In this document: in pieces, positions 1-8,810 of the stretch
Layout: each line of letters opens with the position of its first letter
Numbering within the stretch: position 1 is the first letter of the stretch
Assembly (NCBI GenBank): GCA_947503925.1
Contig: CANNFQ010000003.1
Location: 1 to 64,000, forward strand
Direction of reading: 5' to 3'
From: an uncultured Paracoccaceae bacterium
GTDB taxonomy: Bacteria; Pseudomonadota; Alphaproteobacteria; Rhodobacterales; Rhodobacteraceae
DNA: 64,000 nt
Program-made: the position numbers and the translations under genes
Notes under the pieces: generated by a model
The model's input: the letters and a program-made list of their open reading frames with translations, nothing else
What the model was told of the DNA's origin: nothing
Databases searched by the model: none

Positions 1-158
<158 letters not shown>

Positions 159-277
159 TCAAGCAGTTTGATGCCCCCGTTGCGCTGCGCAAGGCGATGC
201 CGCCCCGCTTTGGCAAGAATTTCTTCGGGCGCTCCCTGATTTACGCTATGCTGTCACGAGATAACGGAGGAAAAATT

Positions 278-649
278 ATGAAACTCGGTGCGTTTTCAAT
301 CAGCCTGAATGTTAAGGATATCGCCGCGTCAAAGACGTTCTATGGCAAGCTGGGCTTTGAACCCTTTGGCGGTGATGAGACCCAAGGTTGGCTGATGCTG
401 CGCAACGGGGATACGGTGATTGGCCTGTTTGGCGGATTCTTGAAAGCCAACACCCTGACTTTCAATCCCGGCTGGGATCAGCAGGCGCAGAATCTGGAAG
501 ATTTCGACGATATCCGTGACCTGCAAAAACGGTTGAAAGCAGACGGCATCGCATTTGAAGCCGAGGCCGATGGGACCACATCCGGCCCCGCAAGTTTTGT
601 CATTATGGACCCTGACGGGAACCCGATCCTGGTGGACCAGCACCGGTAG
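278..649 (+). CDS. VOC (glyoxalase/bleomycin-resistance) family protein
   Basis: This 123-residue protein is a single vicinal-oxygen-chelate unit. It starts with a beta strand of the KLGAFSISLNVKDI type followed by FYGKLGF, and ends with the characteristic VIMDPDGNPILVDQ strand, where the Asp-Pro-Asp-Gly-Asn turn is typical of the superfamily. Members bind a metal and act as lyases, dioxygenases or resistance proteins; the substrate cannot be deduced here. An in-frame upstream extension to 140 exists, but the ATG at 278 follows a strong GGAGG ribosome site at 266-270 and gives the usual family length. It stands alone between tuf (divergent) and the CAP-domain gene. Confidence 0.85.
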   Translation: MKLGAFSISLNVKDIAASKTFYGKLGFEPFGGDETQGWLMLRNGDTVIGLFGGFLKANTLTFNPGWDQQAQNLEDFDDIRDLQKRLKADGIAFEAEADGTTSGPASFVIMDPDGNPILVDQHR

Positions 650-693
650 GGAGCTCAGAGGATTCTTGCCGATATTATCACGGTAATTTCGAC

Positions 694-719
694 AATTCCG
701 GCTGATCGCCGCCGGAATT
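694..719. repeat. Inverted repeat downstream of the VOC gene
   Basis: A perfect 9-bp stem, AATTCCGGC (694-702) and GCCGGAATT (711-719), with an 8-nt loop, lies 44 nt after the VOC stop. There is no clear T-run after it, so it is at best a weak terminator. A second stem, GCAGGCC (781-787) / GGCCTGC (801-807), lies in the same 269-bp gap before the CAP gene. I see no other feature in the gap. Confidence 0.4.
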
Positions 720-918
720 TCCGATCCCGCCTTTCGTGAATTGAAGCGGCCCGCGCGTCGAATTTAGGGTCCGCTCGACAGCAGGCCACCTCACGTCCAC
801 GGCCTGCCGTCACATAGCCCTAACCCAATGAATACAGGGGCTTACCCAATCGCCAGACATCAGTTTGGCGAAACCACTCACTGCGTCTTGAGGCAAGGCG
901 CAAACAAAAGGACAAGAC

Positions 919-1902
919 ATGAGCCAAGCAAGCGAAGCTGAACTGTTAATGCTGGAACTGATAAACGAGGAGCGCACGTCGCGCGGGTTGGATCCACTGG
1001 CGATCAACAACGCGCTGAATGAATCCAGCGAAGACCACAGCAAGTGGATGCTGGAGAGTGGTGTGTTCGATCATACGGGTGCAGGCGGGTCAACGCCCGG
1101 CGACCGTATTGCCGAAACTGACTATCAGTTGGAAGGCAATTGGCGCACGGCTGAAAACATCGGCTGGCAAAGCGAACGGGGCGAACCCGGCATTGCCGAT
1201 GATGTGGCTGACATTCATGAAAGCCTGATGAACAGCCCCGGACACCGGGCCAATCTGCTGAACCCGGAACTGAAAGATGTCGGGATCGGGATCGAGACTG
1301 GTGACTTTCAAGGCTATGATGGTGTGATGATCACCCAGAATTTTGGTCGGACCGACGCCGTCAGCCCAAGCCCGGAGGATGAGGAAACACCCGCCCCAAT
1401 GCCGGAGGAAGAAGATCCAGTCACACCGCCGGTCGATGAGACGCCGGAACCAGAGGAAGAGGAAACACCGGTAGACGAGGCACTTGAAGAAGAGGCCCCG
1501 GAGCAAGAAGAAGAGGAAACGCCCGAAGAAGAGGCCCCTGTGGAAGAAGAGCCTGCACCTGAACCGCCGGTTGCCGAAGGACCCGACACCGAGACAACGG
1601 ATGATGATGATCCGGTTGTAGTAACAGAAGATGATCCGCCGGTTGAAGAGACGCCCCCATCCGATGATGACGACGCTGAATATTCATTCGACTTCGCGGC
1701 GCTGTTTGATCAGATCTTCGATCAGTTCAACTTTGCCGACTTGGAGCCTCTGGATATTGGTGCCGATGACGGCGTCTTCGTCTTTGGTTTCGTCGGCTTC
1801 GTTGCCACACCCGAAAGCATCATCACAACAAATGATGCCGGTGATTTCGAAGAGATGACAATGGATGTCTTCACATCCTGTGCCGACATGGATTTCGTCT
1901 AA
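919..1902 (+). CDS. CAP/SCP-domain protein with acidic Pro-Glu linker
   Basis: Residues about 5-145 form a CAP (SCP/PR1-like, CYTH-type) domain: HSKWMLESGVFDHTG, then ENIGW, then SPGHRANLLNP and ITQNFG, giving the two conserved histidines and the family signature. Residues about 150-250 are an extremely acidic Glu/Pro/Asp-rich linker. The last 70 residues (YSFDFAALFDQIFDQF and on) are hydrophobic and acidic with aromatic-Asp pairs. There is no N-terminal signal peptide, yet CAP proteins of bacteria are usually extracellular, and the acidic C-terminus resembles uncleaved type I secretion signals. I infer export by a type I system such as the one at 41256-44308. AAGGAC precedes the ATG. Biochemical function of bacterial CAP domains is poorly known. 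Confidence 0.85.
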   Translation: MSQASEAELLMLELINEERTSRGLDPLAINNALNESSEDHSKWMLESGVFDHTGAGGSTPGDRIAETDYQLEGNWRTAENIGWQSERGEPGIADDVADIHESLMNSPGHRANLLNPELKDVGIGIETGDFQGYDGVMITQNFGRTDAVSPSPEDEETPAPMPEEEDPVTPPVDETPEPEEEETPVDEALEEEAPEQEEEETPEEEAPVEEEPAPEPPVAEGPDTETTDDDDPVVVTEDDPPVEETPPSDDDDAEYSFDFAALFDQIFDQFNFADLEPLDIGADDGVFVFGFVGFVATPESIITTNDAGDFEEMTMDVFTSCADMDFV

Positions 1903-1913
1903 AAACCTCATCT

Positions 1914-1960
1914 AGAAGTGAACAGGGGCAGGCTCATCGTGCCTGCCCCTGTTCACTTCT
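1914..1960. terminator. Bidirectional terminator with 20-bp stem
   Basis: A perfect 20-bp inverted repeat (1914-1933 against 1941-1960, 7-nt loop) sits between the convergent CAP gene and the PhoX-type gene; its right end touches the PhoX stop codon. The stem is unusually long and perfect. It has no long T-tract, but its position between convergent genes fits a shared transcription barrier. Confidence 0.75.
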
Positions 1961-3840
1961 TAGCCGACAAGACCGCCATCATCCCGTCGGACAGCGATCA
2001 GGGTTGATCGGGGCAGCAGGCCGTCACCATCCGGGAACGGCGCCGCCGGATGCTGGATGCCAACAAACATTGTCCGCCGATCCGCTGACCATGTCAGGCC
2101 AGTGACTTCCGACCCTTTTGGCCCGGTCAGGAACCGCTCGATCTGACCCGTCGCTGGATCACCGGCAAGCATCTGGTTATTGCCCATCCCGGCAAAACCT
2201 TCTTCATTGCTGTCATTGCCATCGGTCTGAATCCAAACCAAACCGGTGCTGTCAAACATCATCCCATCGGGTGAATTGAACAGGTTGCCCTCATTGACAT
2301 TGGACGATCCGCCATAGGCGTCATCATGCACGGTCGGGTTGCCCGCCATCACAAACAGATCCCATGTGAATGTATCGGCGGCGTGGTCATCATTGCTGGG
2401 GTACCAGCGGACGATCTGACCATAGTTGTTTTCCGCGCGCGGGTTTGGCCCGTTGACGGATGTATCATCACCACCGGCATTCGGCTTTACGCCGCGATTG
2501 CGGTTATTTGTCAGACAACAATAGCCTTCAACCGATACCGGGTTCACGGCAACCCATTCCGGTCGATCCATGGTCGTTGCCCCAACCTTGGACGCGGCAA
2601 CGCGGCTGAAGATCGCGATTTCGGCTTCATCCATGCCGGTGGCTTCGGGGGTCAGCGCCACCCATTCACCGGTCAGATCATTGCTGAACTTGGCCGCATA
2701 AAGCTGCCCGTCATCCAGCAACTCAGATGTCTTGCCACCGGGTGTATAAACTTCGTTCGAGACATATTTATACATGAACTCGCCCCGTTCATCGTCACCC
2801 ATATAGACGACGACCCGGCCATCGGGGGCTATCACAGCAGCGGCGTTTTCATGTTTGAAACGGCCAAGTGCTGTGTGTTTGATCGGGGTGGATGTGGGAT
2901 CGGTTGGATCGATTTCCACGATATAGCCAAAGCGATGCGGTTCATTCGGGTTCTGGCTGACATCAAAACGGCTGTCGAATTTTTCATAGCCATAGCGGCC
3001 TTCCAACCCGATGCCGTAGCGGCCATAGCCATCAGGCAGTGCAAATTCCGGGTCGGATGATCCGAAATAGCCGTTAAAGTTCTCTTCGCAAGTCAGGTAG
3101 GTGCCCCAGGGCGTTTTCCCTGCACCACAATTGTTCATCGTGCCCAGCGCAGTTGTGCCGTCAGGATCGGCGGCCGTTTGTAACAACGGGTGACCAGCAG
3201 CAGGGCCTGCCACCGTCATCGGCGTGTTATGGGTGATACGGCGGTTCAGATCGCTATCAACAACGATATCCCAACCATCCGGGCCATCAGCGACTTCCAT
3301 GACGGTCACACCTTGCATATTCTGCAAGGTCAGCACGTCATCGGCGCTTGTGGTCTCGCCTGCGCTTGCAGGCAGGTTCACCTTGGTATTCACATATTCA
3401 TGGTTGACCGCGATGATCTGACGGTTGCCCAGGACAAATGCTTCCATCCCATCGGTGTTTTCACCAAAGACACGGTCCGAGCTGCCAACGCTAACGCCAG
3501 TTTCCTGGCTAAGTTCTTCGGCGTCCGAAAACAGGGGCTGGCCCCATTTGGCGACGGATTCCCAAGTATAGCCGTCCGGCACATGCACCGTGCCGTCGGT
3601 CTGGATCGGGATCGGGGTAAAGGCAAAGCGGCCTGCCGCCTGCGCCTCTGCCGATGTACTGTTCAGCAACCCGGTGCCCATCACAGCCGCGCCAGAGCCG
3701 TAGGCAACAACACCGCTTAAGAATCCGCGGCGGGAAATGGCAGCTTCGACAACTTCGTCAAATTCGATATTTTCGGGTGCCGGGCGCTGTAATTCATCCC
3801 ATTCATCCCAAGAAAGGTCATAAGTATCGTTATCTTTCAT
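1960..3840 (-). CDS. PhoX-family (DUF839) Tat-exported phosphatase
   Basis: The 626-residue protein begins with a twin-arginine signal (SRRGFLSGV, about residues 37-45, then an Ala/Gly-rich stretch ending STSAEAQA), so it is probably folded with cofactors in the cytoplasm and exported to the periplasm. The rest matches the PhoX/DUF839 family: TCEENFNGYFG near residue 255, YGRYGIG, PHRFGYIVEIDP, then KHENAA and MGDDERGEFMYKYVS. Known PhoX enzymes are calcium/iron phosphomonoesterases that release phosphate from organic esters under phosphate limitation; some DUF839 relatives are uncharacterised. I start at ATG 3840 because AAGGAG lies 8 nt upstream; an in-frame GTG immediately before is less well spaced. 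It is monocistronic. A degenerate PHO-box-like repeat lies upstream. Confidence 0.88.
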   Translation of the reverse strand: MKDNDTYDLSWDEWDELQRPAPENIEFDEVVEAAISRRGFLSGVVAYGSGAAVMGTGLLNSTSAEAQAAGRFAFTPIPIQTDGTVHVPDGYTWESVAKWGQPLFSDAEELSQETGVSVGSSDRVFGENTDGMEAFVLGNRQIIAVNHEYVNTKVNLPASAGETTSADDVLTLQNMQGVTVMEVADGPDGWDIVVDSDLNRRITHNTPMTVAGPAAGHPLLQTAADPDGTTALGTMNNCGAGKTPWGTYLTCEENFNGYFGSSDPEFALPDGYGRYGIGLEGRYGYEKFDSRFDVSQNPNEPHRFGYIVEIDPTDPTSTPIKHTALGRFKHENAAAVIAPDGRVVVYMGDDERGEFMYKYVSNEVYTPGGKTSELLDDGQLYAAKFSNDLTGEWVALTPEATGMDEAEIAIFSRVAASKVGATTMDRPEWVAVNPVSVEGYCCLTNNRNRGVKPNAGGDDTSVNGPNPRAENNYGQIVRWYPSNDDHAADTFTWDLFVMAGNPTVHDDAYGGSSNVNEGNLFNSPDGMMFDSTGLVWIQTDGNDSNEEGFAGMGNNQMLAGDPATGQIERFLTGPKGSEVTGLTWSADRRTMFVGIQHPAAPFPDGDGLLPRSTLIAVRRDDGGLVG

Positions 3841-3903
3841 CACACTGGCTCCTTGCTGGTGGTAGGCAACAGCGCGACTCTATGGGTCGTATTTTTCAGC
3901 TTT

Positions 3904-3930
3904 GTGACAAATTAACTCATTAAACGACAA
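3904..3930 (-). promoter_or_regulatory. Possible degenerate PHO box upstream of the PhoX-type gene
   Basis: Read on the minus strand the stretch starts TTGTCGTTTAA and ends ATTTGTCAC, so TTGTC occurs twice, 20-21 nt apart and 64 nt before the start codon. PhoB sites in alphaproteobacteria are tandem CTGTCAT-like 7-mers at 11-nt steps; the middle unit here (TGAGTTA) is poor. I regard this as suggestive only. Confidence 0.25.
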
Positions 3931-4070
3931 ATAGGTCGCTTTCTCGTGGACGCAGCGGTTGCGCCCTTGATGCCATCTTTCAATGCGATTCAGCCTACAG
4001 AAGTTGTGCAGGGCCTGTATATACAATTTTTGCGAGTCAGGATCGCTGCCCTACCTTCACGAGGTTGGGA

Positions 4071-6407
4071 TTATGAGAAACGGTTGTTCTTGGGGAACCC
4101 GTAAGGCGGTCGCTTGCCAACCCCGGCGCGCGCGCCTTTCCAGTCGGTCATATCAGGTTCGGTGCGTGTCTTGCCGCCGCCCATCGGCCATGACAACCCG
4201 TCAACCCATTGGAACGTTGTCAGGTCAGACAGGCCGCCATCCAATTCAAGCGTCCCCTGTCGCCCAGCGGCTTTCTTGTATTTTTGAATTCGCACGCCCT
4301 TACCGCGGCCCATTTCGGGCAGTTCGCTGGCCTCGAACACCAGCAGCTTTGCGTTTTCAGAAACAACCGCTACGTGATCACCGGCCACACGGGTACAGAT
4401 TTTTGCCACCGTATCTTTGACGTTCAGCACCTGTTTGCCAGTCCGCGTCTGTGCAAGCACATCATCCTCTGGCACGATAAACCCGTTCCCTTCGGCGGAT
4501 GCGACCAGCAGCTTTTCACCCGGCTTATGGATCAGGATATCAACGATTTCGACGTCATTGGGTAGATCGATCATCAGGCGCAGGGGTTCGCCCATACCAC
4601 GCCCGCCGGGCAAGGTTGATGCCCCAACCGTGTAGAAACGCCCATTCGCCCCGAACACCAGCAGCTTATCAGTTGTTTCCGCGTGAAAGATGAAACGCGG
4701 GCCATCGCCATCCTTGAATTTCAATTCACGGGTCAGATCGATATGGCCCGTCATCGCGCGCACCCAGCCCATCTGGGAACAAACGACCGTGACAGGTTCG
4801 CGTTCGATCATCGCCTCCAGCGGCACCTCGACCACCTCGGCGGCTTCGGCAAATTGCGTGCGTCGCGCCCCACCTTCGCTGTCACGGCCAAAGGTCTTGC
4901 GGGTTTCGCGCAGCTGTTCAGCAATCTTGGCCCATTGCAGATCATCGCTGTCCAGCAGGTCTTCGATCTCGGCCCGTTCCATCATCAACGCATCGCGTTC
5001 TGCGATCAGTTCAAGTTCTTCCAGACGCCGCAAGGATCGCAGGCGCATATTCAGGATCGCCTCGGCCTGCACTTCGGACAGGGCGACCTCTGCATCATCA
5101 TCCGCGGGGGCGACATAATCGGCCTCGGACGTGGCGCGGACATGATCCTTGGCCCAATCCTCGATCATCAAGGCGCGTTTGGGGTCGTCATCATAGCGGA
5201 TGATGTCGATTACACGGTCCAGATGTAGAAAGGCGATGATGAAACCTTCAAGCACCTCAAGCCGGTGATCAATCTTTTCCAGCCGGTATTTGCTGCGCCG
5301 GATCAACACGTCGCGGCGATGATCAAGGAAGGCCCGCAACACTTCCTTGAGCGAACAGACCTTGGGTGTCAGCCCGTCGATCAGCACGTTCATGTTCAGG
5401 CTGAAACGGGTTTCCAGATCGGAATTGCGGAACAACATGCCCATCATGACGTCCGCGTCGACCGTCTTGGCGCGGGGCTCAAGGATAACGCGGATATCCT
5501 CGGCACTTTCATCGCGCACATCGGCCAGCAGCGGAACTTTTTTGGTCTGGATTACCTCGGCCAGCTTTTCGATCAGCTTGGATTTCTGCACCTGATAGGG
5601 GATTTCCGTGACGACAACCTGCCATTGGCCACGGCCCAGATCCTCAATCTCCCATTTCGCGCGCAGGCGGAATGATCCGCGCCCGGCACGATATGTTTCA
5701 GCAATGTTTTCAGCCGGTTCCACGATCACGCCGCCGGTCGGGAAATCGGGACCGGGAATATAATTCAACAACGTGTCGTCGCGGGCATCCGGTGTCTTGA
5801 TCAGATGCAAGCAGGCATCAATCAACTCATGCAGGTTATGCGGCGGGATGTTCGTGGCCATGCCCACCGCGATCCCACTGGACCCATTGGCCAGAAGGTT
5901 GGGAAAGGTCGCAGGCAGCACGGCAGGTTCGGTCAGGCGGCCATCGTAATTGTCACGAAAATCAACGGAATCCTCTGACAGTCCTTCCAGCAGCGCCTCA
6001 GCTGCGGCGGTCATCCGCGCCTCTGTGTAACGGCTGGCGGCCGGGTTATCCCCGTCGATATTGCCGAAATTCCCTTGCCCGTCCACCAGCGGATAGCGGA
6101 CATTGAAATCCTGGGCAAGGCGGGCCATCGCGTCATAAATTGCAGCGTCCCCATGCGGGTGGAAATCACCCATGGTGTCGCCGCTGATTTTGGCGGATTT
6201 CAGAAAGCCGCCAGTTGGGGACAGGCGCAGGCGCGACATAGCATAAAGAATACGGCGATGAACCGGCTTTAACCCATCACGCGCATCGGGCAGCGCACGG
6301 TGCATGATCGTAGACAGCGCATAGGTCAGATAGCGGTCGCCGATGGCTTTCCGCAGCGTCTCTGTCACGTCATTCGGGTCAAGATCGGTATCGCTGTCAT
6401 CACTCAT
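4071..6407 (-). CDS. parC: DNA topoisomerase IV subunit A
   Basis: A 778-residue type IIA topoisomerase breakage-reunion subunit; with ParE it decatenates daughter chromosomes. The N-terminal block contains DGLKPVHRRILYAM, HPHGDAAIYDAM (residues 83-93) and the catalytic tyrosine in AASRYTEARM (Tyr127). The C-terminal part holds beta-pinwheel repeats ending in QKYKKAAGRQGTLELDGG. The length and pinwheel fit ParC rather than GyrA (about 900 residues, GyrA box). I start at MSDDSDTD (ATG 6407); a 24-residue in-frame extension exists but has no family support. At the quinolone-determining position equivalent to E. coli ParC Ser80 there is Ala88. It is divergent from the SH3 protein. Confidence 0.95.
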   Translation of the reverse strand: MSDDSDTDLDPNDVTETLRKAIGDRYLTYALSTIMHRALPDARDGLKPVHRRILYAMSRLRLSPTGGFLKSAKISGDTMGDFHPHGDAAIYDAMARLAQDFNVRYPLVDGQGNFGNIDGDNPAASRYTEARMTAAAEALLEGLSEDSVDFRDNYDGRLTEPAVLPATFPNLLANGSSGIAVGMATNIPPHNLHELIDACLHLIKTPDARDDTLLNYIPGPDFPTGGVIVEPAENIAETYRAGRGSFRLRAKWEIEDLGRGQWQVVVTEIPYQVQKSKLIEKLAEVIQTKKVPLLADVRDESAEDIRVILEPRAKTVDADVMMGMLFRNSDLETRFSLNMNVLIDGLTPKVCSLKEVLRAFLDHRRDVLIRRSKYRLEKIDHRLEVLEGFIIAFLHLDRVIDIIRYDDDPKRALMIEDWAKDHVRATSEADYVAPADDDAEVALSEVQAEAILNMRLRSLRRLEELELIAERDALMMERAEIEDLLDSDDLQWAKIAEQLRETRKTFGRDSEGGARRTQFAEAAEVVEVPLEAMIEREPVTVVCSQMGWVRAMTGHIDLTRELKFKDGDGPRFIFHAETTDKLLVFGANGRFYTVGASTLPGGRGMGEPLRLMIDLPNDVEIVDILIHKPGEKLLVASAEGNGFIVPEDDVLAQTRTGKQVLNVKDTVAKICTRVAGDHVAVVSENAKLLVFEASELPEMGRGKGVRIQKYKKAAGRQGTLELDGGLSDLTTFQWVDGLSWPMGGGKTRTEPDMTDWKGARAGVGKRPPYGFPKNNRFS

Positions 6408-6539
6408 GGCATCGGTGTAACCGTACGAGATTCTGGCGTAAAGCCGGGAAAATTCCCCTGAATCTTTTCGACCCACCATGTATATGGGAGCGAATATTCA
6501 TGTTACAGTTGATTCTGTTACAAGTGAGGGGACACTGCC

Positions 6540-7031
6540 ATGTCCAAGTTTGTCATCGTCACCTGCGCCATATTCGCCTGGGCGTTTTACGAAATGTCAG
6601 GCGGCGCGGATTTCGAACCGTTGGAACGAAAAATCCCGGTCGCCAAGGCCGTGGTTGAAGACGTGATCGTAGAACCGATCATCCCGGTCGCACAAGTCGC
6701 CGACGTGACAGTGCTGCCGGAAGCCGCAGCAGCGACCATCGGCTATACCATCATCCCGGCACCTACGCCCGAACCGGAAGTCGTCATCGAACAGGCCACT
6801 TTCGTGGCTGAAACCACATCTGCCGCTGATACGGTTTCGGTGTGGAAGGTCGCGGGCGATTGGGTCAATATGCGCGACGGCCCCAGCACAAATTACTACG
6901 TGCTGGAAACACTGCCGCGCGGCACAAAGGCCGAGGTGTTGGCCGTGAACGCAGATGGTTGGGCGCAGATCCGCCTTTTGGAAAGCGGTCAGGTCGGCTG
7001 GATGGCTGAACGGCTGCTGTCAGAAGGCTGA
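6540..7031 (+). CDS. SH3-domain (SH3b) envelope protein
   Basis: The 163-residue product has a short N-terminal hydrophobic segment (KFVIVTCAIFAWAF) acting as signal or anchor, a Val/Ala/Pro/Glu-rich middle, and a C-terminal bacterial SH3 domain from about residue 95: VAGDWVNMRDGPSTNYYVLETL, then GTKAEVL, DGWAQIRL and GWMAERLL. SH3b domains usually bind peptidoglycan stem peptides or act as protein-binding modules in the periplasm. GAGGGG precedes the ATG by 8 nt. No partner enzyme is encoded next to it. Confidence 0.85.
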   Translation: MSKFVIVTCAIFAWAFYEMSGGADFEPLERKIPVAKAVVEDVIVEPIIPVAQVADVTVLPEAAAATIGYTIIPAPTPEPEVVIEQATFVAETTSAADTVSVWKVAGDWVNMRDGPSTNYYVLETLPRGTKAEVLAVNADGWAQIRLLESGQVGWMAERLLSEG

Positions 7032-7073
7032 CGCCGCTTGCCTGTTCGCCCATCTCCGGGCAAACAGGCTGAC

Positions 7074-7901
7074 ATGACTCAGAAATCCATATTGATCACC
7101 GGCTGCTCATCCGGCATCGGCATTGATGCCGCGCGCGGGCTGAAGGCGGCGGGCTGGCGCGTTTTTGCCAGTTGCCGTCAGCAGGAAGATTGCGACCGGC
7201 TGATTGCCGAAGGTTTCGACGCGCCGCGCATCGACTATGCTGATCCCGATAGTATCGTGAATGGCCTTGCCGATGTATTGCAGGCAACCGGCGGTACGCT
7301 GAACGCCTTGTTTAACAATGGGGCCTTCGCTTGCCCCGGCGCGGTTGAGGATTTGCCCGTCGGCGCCCTACGCAGTATTTTTGAAGTCAATGTCTTTGGC
7401 TATCATGAGCTGACCCGGCTTGTGATCCCGGTGATGCGGGCGCAGGGACATGGGCGGATCATCAACAACTCCTCCATCCTCGGTTTTGTCGGACTGCGCT
7501 GGCGCGGCGCCTATGTGGCTACAAAATTCGCATTGGAGGGGCTGACCGATGTGCTGCGGGTCGAGATGGCGGAGACCAACATCAAAGTCATCCTGATCGA
7601 ACCCGGCCCGATCACATCGGATATCCGCAAAAACGCAATCCCGCATTTTGAAAAATGGATCGATTGGGAAAACTCCGCGCGTAAGGACCAATATACAGAA
7701 CTGCGCGACCGGCTTTACACCGAGAGCGGGCCGGATACGTTCGAATTGCCCGCCAGTGCGGTCACCAAGAAACTGTTGCATGCTGTGACAGCAAAACGTC
7801 CAAAGCCCCGCTATTACGTGACTTTTCCGACCTATCTGATGGGTTTTCTGCGTCGCATCCTGCCAACCCGTCTGCTCGACGCCGTGATTTTGCGGGTCTG
7901 A
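7074..7901 (+). CDS. Short-chain dehydrogenase/reductase
   Basis: A 275-residue classical SDR: nucleotide-binding ITGCSSGIGIDAARGL at the N-terminus, NNGAF (the NNAG-type motif), the catalytic Ser in INNSSILG and YVATKFALEG giving Tyr and Lys (YxxxK), followed by EPGPITSDI. SDRs reduce or oxidise alcohol/ketone groups with NAD(P). The C-terminal basic-aromatic tail after about residue 225 resembles steroid/retinol-type SDRs, but the substrate is unknown. ATG 7074 is chosen because the Rossmann strand begins four residues later; the upstream TTG at 7038 adds a Pro/Gly-rich stretch with no family support. Ribosome site is weak (CAGG). Confidence 0.88.
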   Translation: MTQKSILITGCSSGIGIDAARGLKAAGWRVFASCRQQEDCDRLIAEGFDAPRIDYADPDSIVNGLADVLQATGGTLNALFNNGAFACPGAVEDLPVGALRSIFEVNVFGYHELTRLVIPVMRAQGHGRIINNSSILGFVGLRWRGAYVATKFALEGLTDVLRVEMAETNIKVILIEPGPITSDIRKNAIPHFEKWIDWENSARKDQYTELRDRLYTESGPDTFELPASAVTKKLLHAVTAKRPKPRYYVTFPTYLMGFLRRILPTRLLDAVILRV

Positions 7902-7961
7902 GGGTTTCCTTCGCCCGGTAGCCTGCTACATCTCCGCTGACTTGAACAAAGGATTGTTGCT

Positions 7962-8168
7962 ATGGCGAATGACCCGCTTTTCTGGATTGTCGCGCTTGCC
8001 GTTCTGATCGTGTTGGGCATCCTGCTGATGGGGATCAGTACATTCGGCAAAAGCGGCGAGGACAACGGAAAATATGCAAATAAATTAATGCGCTGGCGGA
8101 TCGGTGCGCAGTTCATCGCAGTTCTGCTGATCCTGCTATTCGTCTATCTTCGCCGCCAAGGGGGGTAA
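7962..8168 (+). CDS. Twin-transmembrane HIG1-domain protein
   Basis: A 68-residue membrane protein with two hydrophobic helices (about residues 8-27 and 47-63) joined by a polar loop containing NKLMRWRIGAQ, the HIG1-type signature. Mitochondrial HIG1 proteins assist cytochrome oxidase/supercomplex assembly; the bacterial homologues are little studied. It ends 2 nt before the adenosyltransferase ATG, and its own tail carries that gene's ribosome site, so the two are probably co-translated. Confidence 0.75.
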   Translation: MANDPLFWIVALAVLIVLGILLMGISTFGKSGEDNGKYANKLMRWRIGAQFIAVLLILLFVYLRRQGG

Positions 8169-8170
8169 CC

Positions 8171-8743
8171 ATGGTTGTTCTGAACAAGATCTACACAAAA
8201 ACCGGTGACGCAGGTGAAACCGCGCTCGGCAATGGTAGCCGCGTCGCGAAACATGCGTTGCGGGTGACATCCTACGGCACGGTTGATGAGACCAATGCGA
8301 CCGTTGGGCTGGCGCGACTGCATGCGACGGGCCAAGTGGATGTACAACTGGCGATGATCCAGAATGACCTGTTTGATCTGGGCGCCGATCTGTGCCGGCC
8401 CGATATGGAAATGGATGGCGAGGCCGAATATCCACCCTTGCGCATGTCGGATGCGCAGGTGGAACGGCTGGAGGCGGAAATCGATGCCATGACAAAAAAC
8501 GTCGAACCTTTACGCAGTTTCATCCTGCCGGGCGGGTCACCATTGGCCGCGCATATGCATCTGTGTCGTACCGTATCGCGCCGGGCAGAACGGTTGACGG
8601 TCGAACTGGCCACGATGGAATCGGTGAACCCGGCGGCGGTGAAGTACCTCAACCGTTTGTCCGACTGGTTCTTTCAGGCATCCCGGATCGCCAATGATAA
8701 TGGCAAGGACGATGTACTGTGGGTACCGGGCGCGAACAGGTAA
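8171..8743 (+). CDS. Cob(I)yrinic acid a,c-diamide adenosyltransferase (PduO type)
   Basis: The 190-residue protein matches PduO/MMAB-type ATP:cob(I)alamin adenosyltransferases, which attach the 5'-deoxyadenosyl group to cobalamin. Diagnostic motifs are the ATP-binding N-terminus KIYTKTGDAGETAL, then VTSYGTVDETNA, FILPGGS, CRTVSRRAER and KYLNRLSDWFFQASR. Adenosylcobalamin would serve methylmalonyl-CoA or ethylmalonyl-CoA mutase and ribonucleotide reductase, none of which lies in this window. An AGGGGG site overlaps the end of the HIG1 gene. A hairpin lies right at its stop codon. Confidence 0.92.
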   Translation: MVVLNKIYTKTGDAGETALGNGSRVAKHALRVTSYGTVDETNATVGLARLHATGQVDVQLAMIQNDLFDLGADLCRPDMEMDGEAEYPPLRMSDAQVERLEAEIDAMTKNVEPLRSFILPGGSPLAAHMHLCRTVSRRAERLTVELATMESVNPAAVKYLNRLSDWFFQASRIANDNGKDDVLWVPGANR

Positions 8744-8765
8744 GATGGGTTTAAATCCATCTTAC
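8740..8765. repeat. Palindrome GTAAGATGG/CCATCTTAC at the adenosyltransferase 3' end
   Basis: Perfect 9-bp arms (8740-8748 and 8757-8765) flank GTTTAAAT. The same design, GTAAGGTGGGTTTCAACCCACC, recurs at 62868-62889. Both copies lie close to a copy of the GAATC/GTCGG repeat described below. It may serve as a terminator stem, but has no T-tract. Confidence 0.6.
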
Positions 8766-8810
8766 GGGGGTTGCGTGACCCCCACCTCACGGTGATTTGC
8801 GCAGCGGTCA

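Noticed and set aside
2326-3060. 244-codon plus-strand frame inside the PhoX-type gene
   Set aside because: It is antisense to well-conserved PhoX motifs and shows no domain or ribosome site.
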